Origin: Rusavskia elegans | Taxonomy: Eukaryota; Ascomycota; Lecanoromycetes; Teloschistales; Teloschistaceae | Length of the DNA: 64,000 bases | Direction: 5' to 3' | Assembly (NCBI GenBank): GCA_011316305.1 | Contig: SAUG01000116.1 | Span: 157,718 to 221,717, forward strand | In this document: positions 12,685-22,877 of the stretch, in pieces | Layout of the letters: each line of letters opens with the position of its first letter | Position numbering within the stretch: the stretch's first letter is position 1 | Notes under the pieces: model-generated | What the model saw: only the letters and a program-made list of their open reading frames with translations | Database searches by the model: none | What the model was told of the DNA's origin: nothing | Made by a program: the position numbers and the translations under genes

Positions 12685-12999
12685 GTGGCCGGCATCATCT
12701 CCGACGATCTGGTCATCCTCGCCGTGTCCGTATCCACGGATGTTCTCCCCGAGTCAACAGCGTCTGCGCCAATTTCCCCGACTACCAACATGCCCTCCGA
12801 GCCGATAGCCTTGTCAACCGTTCCTCCGGCGTCCACCACCAGCATGGACCCCGCTCCCACGGAGTCGATACAGCTTTGCGGCAGTCGAGGCATGCGCCCT
12901 TGTCCACAGGGCCAGCAATGTAATTTTGGGAAGCAAGCGAAGCTGGGCTTCATTCAGGATCTAGCGGGACAGTGTGGTTTTCCAGACAATCTTCAATGA
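12685..12999 (+). CDS. Possible small Ser/Thr/Pro-rich protein, 5' end unresolved
   Basis: The open frame has no ATG at its start (it opens with GTG) and encodes about 100 residues. They are rich in Ser, Thr and Pro, followed by a short Cys-containing C-terminus (CGSRGMRPCPQGQQCNFG). A hydrophobic segment that could be a signal peptide (ATG at about 12552) lies upstream in another frame. It could be joined by an intron ending at 12679, but the donor would be poor. I do not recognise the family. It may be a decayed secreted protein or chance open frame. Confidence 0.25.
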   Translation: MAGIISDDLVILAVSVSTDVLPESTASAPISPTTNMPSEPIALSTVPPASTTSMDPAPTESIQLCGSRGMRPCPQGQQCNFGKQAKLGFIQDLAGQCGFPDNLQ

Positions 13000-13990
13000 G
13001 CTTTCTGGGAAGCTTCGAGGTCATACGGGAGCTTGAGCGGCATTTTCGAGGAACGAGTATGACAACAGTACAGCCTTGTGGTACCGACCAAAGTCACACC
13101 CTGGAATGGTGGTCACCCAAGCACAGTGGCTGTTCGGAACAGCGGGCATTGGCGCTGTTGGGATTCGATTGCCTGGTCTTTATGGAAGCTTCCCCATGGG
13201 CTGGCCCCTGGGCCCAGGGTGATTCTGACGGTCTGAAGGTCGGAACGAGTTCATGAAATCATTCTGTTTCATCCCGCACTATGGAGCTCCTTGGCCCCTT
13301 TCCTTTGCCGCAGTGTTTCAGTTGCCGTTGCCAAGGACTGATCTGCAGGGGCATGCTAAAATCATCATACCTAACTTGGCTTCTGAAGATTGTGATGCCG
13401 TCGATCTTTATTTTCTTGGTGGTCTTTCAATTCGAGAACCATATTTGCTTGCTACCTGCTTTACCTTTACCCTTGGCTATATACCTCTCATGCATAGGCC
13501 GACTTTGACTTTGAGGGTTGTTCGGGAGACTGTGCATCCAAGCGATACAGCACGGACCAGCGTTCGGCCTCGTGTTCGGCAATAATGCGCTACAAATGTT
13601 TTGGTTTGGCAGCCTGCATCTTCGAAGGCCCGCAATTATCCTCTTCTGGGCGATCGACAGACCATCCGAGAGAATCTAACCACAATGGTGCGGGTACCGG
13701 GCGTAGTCGTTTGCCTCGACAGCCTTTGCGAGTTGTCTTGTCAGAGCCACAGCATGCGACGCCTGACAGCTATATGCGCATGTATGCAGGAAGGAACTCT
13801 GTGTCGGTATAAGTCGCAACTTCCTTCATGAGGCTTTTGTGACTCTTGCGCCTTCCTCTGTATATCACCCCTGCGTTTCATGTCCTTCGTTTGGGGTTGC
13901 GAGGTTCTGCCGTTGTCGCTCGTTTCAATTTCATTGCTGAATACTGGGTGTACAAAGTCTATGGTATCGGTAAGCAGCGTTTGATCGAAC
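13000..13990. other. Intergenic region
   Basis: Several open frames of 60-110 codons overlap on both strands without recognisable domains. No supported gene. The last few hundred bases are the presumed promoter of the GH16 gene. Confidence 0.4.
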
Positions 13991-15345
13991 ATGGCTCATA
14001 GACTGTACTACCACGCTGTCCTGGCATTCGCATTGGTCCCGCAACTTGGTAGGATATCCCTGTCCTACCAGACAATCCTTCATAGCTTCACCGCTGAATC
14101 TCAACAGTATCGGCGGCCTGCGAGTGCGGCTACCAAACCCATTCCATCAAGTCGAATGAGAACCCAGTCTATACCGACGTCCTCGAAAGCGATTTCCTGC
14201 ACCTCAAAGATATCACCGCGCAACAAGATTGGGCTCGTCAAGTATGGAACATTCCGGCTGTAGGGACGGCCCCTTGGGGCAGGAACATGACCTTGGACAA
14301 CGTCATCACAAATCCTCTCCCGGGTGACGTCGGCACCACGGGTGTCAATGGCGGCGACCCAGGCCTTGAGCTACGCGTCCGCGCTGGGGAGCCACGCGGT
14401 GGTGCGGTCAAGGGTGGCGAGGTCGCAACGGTCCGGCGGGATATGAAGTACGGCAGTTTCCGGGCAGGAATCAAGTATACACCCCAGGATGGAACATGTG
14501 GGGCGTTCTTCTTCGTGAGTCTCCAGAGTCGCCGTAACGTTTCCATGCCAGGATTCTGACATAACGAGTAGTACGAAAGTGATCGGGGAGAAATCGACGT
14601 TGAATTCCTCTCCAAACTCTATCAAGACCCTGCCAAAGCCGCCAAGCTCCTACTCGTCATTCACGCCGATGAAGGCGTCCCAAGAGACGAACTCTTCCGC
14701 CCCACGCCTGTCGGTTTTCGCCCCGCTGATGGCTTTCATGAATACCGCTTTGACTGGACCCCAGATCGCATTACCTATTATGCTGATGGCAGATTCCTCT
14801 ACGAAACCAAGGTCGGCGTACCGTATCGAGGTGGAGGTCTTACAATCAACCACTGGAGCAACGGTGACGCGGGCTGGAGCGCTGGCCCACCTGCGAAAGA
14901 CGCGAATATGCAATTTTCGTACATCAAGGCCTACTTCAACAGCACCTCTGATGCTGCCAATGCGGATTACAAGTTGAGGTGTAAGGATCCAAAGGATGCC
15001 AACGCTATCTGCAAAGTGCCAGATCAGACTACCCCACCGGATCCAGGATCGAATACAGTGTTTCTGAGCCCGAATAAGGGGTTGCCAGGTGATAGTCCGG
15101 CTCCTCCTAATAATGAACCGAGAACTCCCGACGCTGCAGGGACGCCACCAACAGACACGAAAGTCTCACCTCCGTCGACGGGCGAATGTGGTGGAAAGGA
15201 GGGCTATACATGTCTGGGGAGCCAGCATGGGGACTGCTGTAGCTCGTATGGGTATTGCGGGAGCGAGGAGAGCTATTGTGGAGCAGGGTGTCAGACGGCA
15301 TTTGGACGGTGTGGTGGGGGTAGGGAGGATGCGAAGACAGGGTGA
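13991..15345 (+). CDS. Secreted GH16 glycoside hydrolase with C-terminal CBM18
   Basis: Exons 13991-14048, 14108-14514 and 14572-15345 join in frame to 412 residues. The first exon encodes a signal peptide ending near VSA/ACECG. The catalytic signature GEIDVEF lies just after the second intron, with Glu162 as the expected nucleophile and Glu166 as acid/base, as in GH16 beta-glucanases. HEYRFDWTPDRITYYADG and GLTINHWSNGD are further family-like strands. A Pro/Thr-rich linker leads to a Cys-rich chitin-binding module (about residues 359-402, CCSSYGYCG), a CBM18. No GPI-type hydrophobic tail is seen, so the protein is probably secreted free or held by chitin. Likely action is on mixed or beta-1,3-glucans of fungal or plant walls; exact substrate is unknown. 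Confidence 0.93.
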
Positions 15346-15783
15346 GGGGATAGGGGTTGGGGTGTTGATTTGATATGAGGAGTTCTATTAGAGGGAAGGG
15401 AATGAGATGGGGACATTGGTATGTATGGTTAGAACAGGGATGTACGATATGTGAGGTAGATGAGTATAATATTGAAGGAGGTTGTATGATGGACTCGCTA
15501 ATCGACGGTATATCCAGACATTATCAAAGAAGATGCATTTAGGTGATTGTAAAGCGACTCTCCGACAGATTGGTGAGTGGCGAACCCTTGCCAAAGCGGC
15601 TAGCGCAGAGTTGTCGGAGCATCAAGGCGCATCCTGTATTACGTAATTCCTCGGCATCCATTACATAAGCGACGGTCTTTCCATTGGTAGTGCCAAGCGA
15701 AGAACCCCCTCCGGTATATTACAAAGAGGAGCGACCTGCCTGCAACTCATTACAGTGAAGGAAGTTTACATCACGCCACTCCT
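15346..15783. other. Intergenic region after GH16
   Basis: No supported gene. The first 150 bases are AT/G-rich and probably form the GH16 3' untranslated region. Confidence 0.4.
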
Positions 15784-17103
15784 GTGTACATGTTCTATCA
15801 AACACTGCATCTAGAAACCCATGCAATTGAAGCCACAGTTGCCAAAGCAACTCTTGTGATCATAGAATCTTCAATATGGTTCTCCGACACCTGCTCTCTT
15901 CCCAATGAGATCACAACTCAAGTCAGCGACGACCTAGATCTGACGGACACATGGTCCTTGGCTCAGACCAGCAAGGAAACTTGGATGTCTCCAGAGCGGC
16001 TATGCAGAGGCACAGAGAGAATTAAAAGAAGTACTCGATCTTTCGTCTTGGTCATCCGTACATGGATGATAATGGAACAACTCTTGAGGAAGACCAGCGT
16101 CTTTTCTACTTTGAGAAGATCCTGCGAGATCGAGAACAGCTTCCTGGGTTAGTGGCTTACGGCTTTCACAATGCGGTTCTAGACCAGGTGAGCGCATGTT
16201 TGAAGGCAACGGCTTCGAAAAACAACAAGAACGGTTAGCTACTACGATATCTGCCTTGGCCACCGAGATTGCGGCCTTGGGGATCAAATGCCGTTCACGA
16301 GAGAGCCCTCTCAAAGTTGATAACCATTTTGATCGACCATTGGGACACGGAACTTGGCCAAGACATCACGCTCTATACCCTATTCATTCCCCTACTATCC
16401 ATTCGCTCCCTCCATAGCCGAATGATGTGTGGAGAATTCCGTCCTGAGGAGGCACCTTCCGCGCTGGTCGATGATGACAACAGACCGATCAAACAGAGCC
16501 AAATCGAAGAGATCAAGATAGTTTACAGTGCCGTTGGCTCTATAGCTTGGGGACTGATGCTGAAACCCATCGAAAATCTAAAGAGATTCGCCTACGAGCA
16601 TGAGGGAGCAGTGATAGGTCGTGCGCAATACGATTGCGTGATCATCATGGCACTCCTTCGCGAGCACGCGTGTAACAGCCTTGAATACCCAGACCTTACG
16701 TGCGACATGGGCTACAACGAGGAAGAGTAATTCGTCGGAGACCTGAGGGATTTCCAAGTCCTACGGGTGCTGCGTCTTAATGCTGTGGCGTTTTGTCACA
16801 ATCACGAGGCTTGGAAGACTGATAGGGAGTATGTCAGGTTGACTGGTACGCTGCCTGTATCGATTTAGGACGTCACCCTTGTCGGCTGGTTTCAGGAAAA
16901 TGGCCCGGTGGAGTTTTTTGGCGGATTGGTGGGATAAAGACATAAGTTACCAGAGCTCGCAGGGTCGTTTTGTCCGCCGGTATATGCTAGACTCAACGGC
17001 CAACAATGACCCAGATGCTAAGATGATTGCGTTCAAACTTGAATCGATTGAGCTTGGAACCGGCCTTACTAGACACGTCTGGGAAATGTGGACCAAGTCG
17101 TAA
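15784..17103 (+). pseudogene. Broken F-box/LRR-like gene
   Basis: Pieces of one protein lie in order but not in one frame. An F-box-like stretch (LPNEI, LAQTSKETW) is at about 15895-15990. It is followed, after a frame change near 16030, by HPYMDDNGTTLEEDQRLFYF. A plausible intron (16188-16238, GTGAGC to TTAG) leads into a long open frame to the stop at 16728. Reading past that stop in the same frame gives RDFQVLRVLRLNAVAF and DVTLVGWFQENGPVEFF, which look like the usual C-terminal part of fungal F-box proteins. The further stops are at 16866 and 16935. F-box proteins are substrate receptors of SCF ubiquitin ligases. This copy appears inactive; the 5' half could still be expressed as a fragment. 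Confidence 0.75.
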
Positions 17104-17395
17104 TGTTTCCTTGTTCCAACTCGAAATTTCTTTGTCACAAGAACACAAGTCCGAACAATGACATTGTTACACTTGAAGGTATTTCTGGCTTGGTCACTCC
17201 ATCTTATCGCCATCATCATATCATATGATTTCTGCTCACCTGTCACCAAGCATGAAGGTTTAATCGAGATTGCTTTCATCTGACTTGCGAGCCTACAAAA
17301 TCCGCCTTTCACAGTCAGTCGGTCAGGAGAAAACCTTCCGAGCTAGAGCTACCCTGTTACAACAGAGGCCTAGAAGTGAATCAGGTAAGACAGCC

Positions 17396-18406
17396 ATGCC
17401 TTCCAACGAGGACACCGCCCACATAATCAACCGGATGTTCGGTTCAGGCAAATTCTTATATCCAGCCTACGGGGAGCTCGAAGATCATACCTGCCATATT
17501 TGCCAAGAAGAATCCCTTACAGACGATTTATCGGAAATTATAACGGAAGTCCCTATCAAAATTTTTTGCGGCCATGTCTTTGGCATGGCTTGCCTTCTGA
17601 GATGGACTTTAAATAAAATCGATGAAGAGAATCATCCGGACTGTCCGGTATGTCGCACTGTTTACTATTACGCAGGGGGAGAATTAGAGCCCCGGATTCC
17701 TTTCGAGGCCAGCTCACCGCCGCAAGAAGATTCTTCAGGGTTGGAGATCAATGGGACAGCGTTGCATACGTACAATCCTAGGTATGGCGGCGTATATCTC
17801 GGAGCCCCTGAGCCAATAGAGGATATTCGTCAGCGTCGGAGAGCCGTACGTCGGAGGGCTCCGATGAATACTGCTTTAGTAACTAACGTTCTTCAAGAAC
17901 CGGATGTTTCCCAACGCGACCTCCAGTATGGAAGACGTCGTCGAGTCTCCTACGGAGGTGAGATCTCTAGTTCGCCTGCTGACGATAGTCTCATACCAGG
18001 CCAGCGGGTCGACGATACCGTCGACTATAGTTCGCTGACTGACGAGTCTTCGGACGGTTCGCGGTTTCCTCCTCCACCCGATATAGACGATCACCCACCA
18101 TTCCGACTTCCCAGCCCAGCTGTATCGCACGGCTCGCTGTCTGATCCCCCATCCGATCTGGCCGATAATCCACCAATCGAAAGTTCGGCCCACCATTCGC
18201 TGCAGAACGCAAACATCAACAGTATCGAGACCTTCGAGGCACAATCCGAATTGGTCCAACGCGCAGAGCGCCTTTGGGATGAATTCCTCGATTATATCAC
18301 ATCTGACACCATCCTCAATGACATGTACAACCGCGATCGACGCCTCGAGGTCGACCTTACCACCCGCGCTCGAGCCGTCGAACTCGTGTTGAGTAGGGGT
18401 TGGTGA
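17396..18406 (+). CDS. RING-type zinc-finger protein (paralogue B)
   Basis: Single exon, ATG at 17396, 336 residues. The open frame continues 5' of this ATG, but this is the first methionine before the finger. RING-like ligands are C33-x2-C36, C58-x-H60, C66 and C83-x2-C86, with glycine replacing the usual fifth ligand (CGHVFGM), exactly as in the protein at 5088-5906. Downstream is a long, probably disordered region with Arg-rich blocks (RQRRRAVRRRAP) and Asp/Ser/Pro-rich repeats (PPPPDIDDHPP). A short helical tail ends in RARAVELVLSRGW. Likely a ubiquitin-ligase-type adaptor, by family inference only. The strong similarity restricted to the finger suggests an old duplication. Confidence 0.8.
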   Translation: MPSNEDTAHIINRMFGSGKFLYPAYGELEDHTCHICQEESLTDDLSEIITEVPIKIFCGHVFGMACLLRWTLNKIDEENHPDCPVCRTVYYYAGGELEPRIPFEASSPPQEDSSGLEINGTALHTYNPRYGGVYLGAPEPIEDIRQRRRAVRRRAPMNTALVTNVLQEPDVSQRDLQYGRRRRVSYGGEISSSPADDSLIPGQRVDDTVDYSSLTDESSDGSRFPPPPDIDDHPPFRLPSPAVSHGSLSDPPSDLADNPPIESSAHHSLQNANINSIETFEAQSELVQRAERLWDEFLDYITSDTILNDMYNRDRRLEVDLTTRARAVELVLSRGW

Positions 18407-19289
18407 TTCGTATGCAAGCTTTTCGTACGGTGGTGGTCTTTGTGGCCTTGTAGACTGCGCTCAAGCTGGATATTGTGATAGTTAAAGGGGTATGGTACAA
18501 GATTGCTGTTTCGGCTTCATGGTAGTTGTTGTCATTATTAGCTATTGCTATTTTGTGTCCAATGAGGTGCTTGGGACTCTCCGTTCTAAATAAACCCTAG
18601 ACCACGTTGTATCATTCGCTCTTGGATCTCTCGCATCCACGTCATCAGCGTCTGTATTGTCATACACATCAAAGTCAAAATATCCGTGATTGCGACTGCA
18701 TTGATTTCATTACTAAATAGCTACGTGGGCTTCTCGAGAATGGGTTCAAGAATAACCGGTAGCTGAGTCATATCAATATTATATACAAGAAATGCTCCTG
18801 TTTGCAGATACCGTCTCTGATCTATTAGGCAGAGCGATGATTTGGAAGATCGTTTGATGGGTTGAATTTTATGCCCGTTTTTGGATGTCATTCACGCGGT
18901 ACCGATGATCACGGGTCTGTTTTCTTCTGTATATGGAATCCTATATTAAGTTGGCTCTTGAGCCTGGTTTCTCTCCAATGTTGATAATAGCTGGTCGGTA
19001 ACCGGGTTTATCTCGATACACTATTAGTTCAGAGCTATATATTCTGTAATAAAATATGGATTGGTTGCATTTGCGACGGTCATTGGAGGTTCATGAGATA
19101 TTGGCTTTGTACTTCGCCATGTACCAGTTGCAGTTTCGGGCATTGGCACCATACAGGATCATGGCGGCAGATATTGTATGCAGCTACGGTAATGCTCTCG
19201 ATGTAAGCTATGAAGCTTCCTTGACAGCAGGGATGTACTATTTTATTAAATCTACTATAGTACTACCTCCATCCCGTCTTCACAAGTGG
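18407..19289. other. AT-rich intergenic region between convergent genes
   Basis: No supported gene. The plus-strand open frame 19056-19625 is an antisense shadow of the rhodopsin-like gene in its second half and shows no domain in its first half. The region joins the 3' ends of two convergent genes. Confidence 0.5.
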
Positions 19290-20629
19290 TCAAACTCGTC
19301 TTACGATACTGATATCCGTAGTTTTTCGAATTCCATTGAGGTCGTTCCGATAATGATGACGACTTGGGCTTTGGCTGTCGCTCCGAGAGCGCTCTATGTC
19401 CATGAGACCGTACTGGGCACCTGCATCTGGAACTCGATTTGTAGAGGAATGAGGTTCGTTTGTCGTGTCACGCCGCTTGATGTAGGCCCGAGCGGAACGA
19501 TTAGCCGTGGTAGATTTGCTACCATCGAAGTAGCGCACAAGGGGACGAAGAGTGGGTATACAGGCGCCAATGATTGCGAAATTGAGCTCCAGGCTGGCAT
19601 TACGGTATCAGAAAAGTCGACATAAAGCCCGTAATACACTTACTTGGCCCAGATAGGGAGTGGGACTGCAGTATCTTCGGCCTGTGTGAGTACATCTTCT
19701 TTCTCTCATCTGATGATGATCATATGGCAAACGTACATGTAAAGTCCTGGGTCTTGGCGGACGTCCGAATTAGGATGGACCTCACAATACCACATATGCC
19801 GTCACTGAGTACTCGTCAGCTGAGAGAAGAGAAACTCTTATAGGGAACGCTATACACAATCCCGAGACTCATCAACGAATACATCACTGCTTTGGTACGC
19901 AGGTCGATCTGCAATTTTCGGAACAAGACCATAGGCGACAAGGCGAGCAGGAATGCAACAAGCACTGAACAAGCTGCTGCTGATCAGCTAATCATATTGT
20001 CCTGAAATGTCTTGGTACGACAGACCTCCTTGGATATACGCAAACATGAAAATACTTTCAAGACTTCGGCATGTGCCGGGGACATCCGGACGCCAGTGTT
20101 TCTTGATTGGAGTACACGATGTAACGTTGTTGATGATCCAAATCAAGGTGTATAGGCACACGAAGACATTAATTGCATGTAATCCGTAACGCTGCCATGA
20201 TACCGCCGCTCGATCAAGAAGTCTTAGAAGTAAGAGGGCGATTGAGATCTTAGAGAGACCAGTCCCAATAATAGTCGGTATTTCGGTAAGCCTACCCCAG
20301 GTTGTCACACCGAGCTGCTGTTGGGCGTTCAAGACGGCGACGTGCTTGCCGAGACCTTGGGCGACCATCATAGCATCGAAGCCAAGAGTGAGAAGGCTAC
20401 ATATCTGTTTGATAGCAACACAGTCAGTAGGGAGACAGAAACCCGAGTTGGAAAGGGAAGCCAAGGGTACAACCGTTGCTAATACAATTGCGTAGTCGTC
20501 TGATCCAAACTTGCGTACAATGGCAAGTCGGACATACACTCGCAGCGACACAAGAATGACCACTGCTGTTGTCGTCACCGTTATGCAAGCAATGACACTG
20601 GGCGTTCGATTGTCGCTTTGTGAAGCCAT
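19290..20629 (-). CDS. Fungal rhodopsin-domain integral membrane protein (seven-helix), one unresolved junction
   Basis: Start ATG at 20629. Exons 20629-20474, 20404-20026, 19973-19856, 19804-19737, 19681-19644 and 19593-19290 carry, in order, the features of the large fungal 'rhodopsin domain' family of integral membrane proteins. These are an N-terminal helix, then RKFGSDDYAIVLAT, WGRLTEIPTIIGTGLSKIS, INNVTSC, FLLALSPMVLFRKLQID and the last-helix signature CIPTLRPLVRYF, followed by a polar cytoplasmic tail. All junctions keep frame except the one between 19737 and 19681. There the GTACGT donor and CACACAG acceptor leave a one-base mismatch, so a small lesion or non-canonical site must be present. 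These proteins are not light receptors as far as is known; some members are PTH11-like receptors. Function here is unknown. Confidence 0.82.
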
Positions 20630-21713
20630 GGAAATCAATGCAACTTTTTGCGCTTGAGTAGCCTCGGGACCAAAGTGCTCTGCTCCAACGTATGGGAGGA
20701 AAAAAAGAGGAGAGATGTCGAAAGCGAGAAGACTATTGTAAATCCTCGAGGGATAAGGCTACGGGATGCAGTCATCTTTGAGACATAAGATGCGCATCTG
20801 CCGTAGCACATAAGACGCCGCTGGCCGCGACCACAAGGACTAGGGGGACCAAGTGGACCACGCCGCATCTCGAACGGATTACAGCTCTCGGGGATATGAC
20901 CTTTTGCTCCGCACGGCAATCGGACAGCTTCTTGTGGGTTTCGTTCCGATCCCATCTTTTCCATCAAAAGGTCGAGGAATGGTTTTACGGTCAGAGAGGG
21001 TGGTAGGGTGATGGATGCTGGTATTCAGATGTTCTTGTCAGATTGAACCTTGTGGCTTCAATACATTTGCTGGGTCATCATGACTGCATGAACCCCGCTC
21101 GGGTGATGAGGCTCGGATGGATACGTGGCCAATGGTTGAGACACACGAATGGTGGTGTGCTCAGGGGTCGATCAAGTAATCAACGGTCGTTCCCATTAAC
21201 CAATCGTCCTGATCATAACTATTAGTCTTGTGACTGTTCGCCAATCGATGTCACTATTCTCGAACACAGGAATGTGCCTGTTACCTGGGTAGAAGTAGAG
21301 GCAGTTCAGTCCGAAGCAATTAGATAGGAAGCTCGCACACCACCTCGGCTGATATGCATTGCGGCGTTGATCATGAGGCTGCAATCCCCGAAGGGGTCTT
21401 GACTCCGGGAGGAAACATGGCCGACTCTGCCTAGCTCTCGGCTGCTTCGATGAGCTTCACCCTGCAGTGCCATGGGCGGGTGCCCGTGATCTGCTTCGAG
21501 TAGCTTGGACCTTGACACATGTAGGAACTATGTTTTCTATCTTGAAAGTGAAATGATCAGGAAAAATGTCTGGCAGAGTTTCTGATGGCCCTTAGTGATG
21601 GAGATGGCTGGTGATCGCCAAGCAATTCATCTTGGCTTAAATAGGGCTAGGGCTCATGATGCTTACGTGATCTTTGTCGAGGCCTGATCAGGTTGTACTC
21701 TATCTCATCGCCA
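20630..21713. other. Intergenic region
   Basis: No supported gene. Upstream of the rhodopsin-like gene there is a Cys/Arg-rich minus frame without family features, which I treat as chance. Confidence 0.4.
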
Positions 21714-22298
21714 CTACGCCAGGGACATACTAAATTGCTTGAAGTAGGGCCACCGCGGGTCGTTGTGGAAGTTGGGGTGGGTTGGTCGGCTTTTCGGGTG
21801 TTGCCGGGTGTCGCTGTATGGTGGATCATCTGTCAGCTTCCTGCCCAATGCAGAACCAGAAAGAGTCAAGACCGAGGAGTATACACCTTGGCCTGTCTCA
21901 GCTCCACCATCTCCGCCCAACAACGTCGTCGTCGAATTCGGTCTCGACTTCTCCGCGGCACCAATGTCAACGCCCCACTGCCCGCAGAACGCCGTCAAAT
22001 AGGTTTGTACGCCAGTGGAGCTGCATTCATCGTCGTATACAACGAAGGCAGCGCTAATGGCACTTTGCACGCTGCGAAGGCGCTGCGCGCACAGACAGGA
22101 TCCGTAAGCGGAGATGGGGGTGGCCGAACTGCAGCCTCTATAGTATGATTCGTCGAGTATCTCGGAGACGTGGGATACGGCGCAGGGGGATAGTTCGGAG
22201 TAGTGGGAGATGGCGGTGAGGGGGAAGGAGACGTCGGAGAGGGTTAGGGGTAGGAAGGAGAGGAGGAAGAGGAAAAGGAAGGGGTATAAAGGTACCAT
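21714..22298 (-). CDS. Small secreted cysteine-rich protein
   Basis: ATG at 22298, single exon, 194 residues. The N-terminus is strongly hydrophobic (PLYPFLFLFLLSFLPLTLS), a clear signal peptide. The mature part starts with a six-cysteine region (SPC, RGC, GSCLC, DEC, FC) spaced like the CFEM-like extracellular modules of fungal surface proteins, though with fewer than eight cysteines. The C-terminal third is polar and Pro/His-rich, with no transmembrane or GPI segment; an unrecognised intron could change this tail. Candidate secreted or wall-associated protein; no function can be assigned. Confidence 0.6.
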   Translation of the reverse strand: MVPLYPFLFLFLLSFLPLTLSDVSFPLTAISHYSELSPCAVSHVSEILDESYYRGCSSATPISAYGSCLCAQRLRSVQSAISAAFVVYDDECSSTGVQTYLTAFCGQWGVDIGAAEKSRPNSTTTLLGGDGGAETGQGVYSSVLTLSGSALGRKLTDDPPYSDTRQHPKSRPTHPNFHNDPRWPYFKQFSMSLA

Positions 22299-22877
22299 AA
22301 CTGGCAACCAGAGAAAAGAAATAAGGGATGATCATGATTGCCTACCTGATGGTGGGTTATATGTACAATCTGGTATCCAGGCTAACATGCGATTCTACTG
22401 CCATTATTATTGAACCTGACTGCCTGCACGAGGCACTTCCCGCGGCTCACCCGAATAGATTAGCCAACCAGGTTCTTCGACAAGCGCTCCACCCTTTGAT
22501 AGATGCAGGTGCTCAGATTATTGTGGGGGCTGATTCGCTAAAATGCTCCTGATTGAGGACGTCGGCCGCAACCTCTATCCCCGGTGGGAAATTATTGATC
22601 ATCGTTGCCGTTCGCTGCCAGCAATCTGGCCGATAGCCTCACCTTTCGTGCATCGGTGAGATCCTAATCTGGGCGAACGATGATGAGCCGCCCAACAATA
22701 GAGCTTGAATGCGCATGAGACCGTCAGCCATTTCGATATCAACGCTTTGAGAACGAAGACAGCAAGGCAAAGAGGAATTCGAAGCAATCCCAGAGATGTG
22801 AAGTCTCAGAGGTATGGAGGGGAAATCTTAATCAGGGGACCACCAATTCAATGCGTTGATATCTTTAGCTTCTTACA
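22299..22877. other. Short intergenic region
   Basis: No supported gene. It separates the Cys-rich gene's 5' end from the 3' end of the GH30 gene. It contains the presumed promoter of the former. Confidence 0.45.

Noticed and set aside
19056..19625. Plus-strand frame of 189 codons
   Set aside because: Its second half is antisense to the well-supported last exon of the rhodopsin-like gene, and the first half shows no domain.
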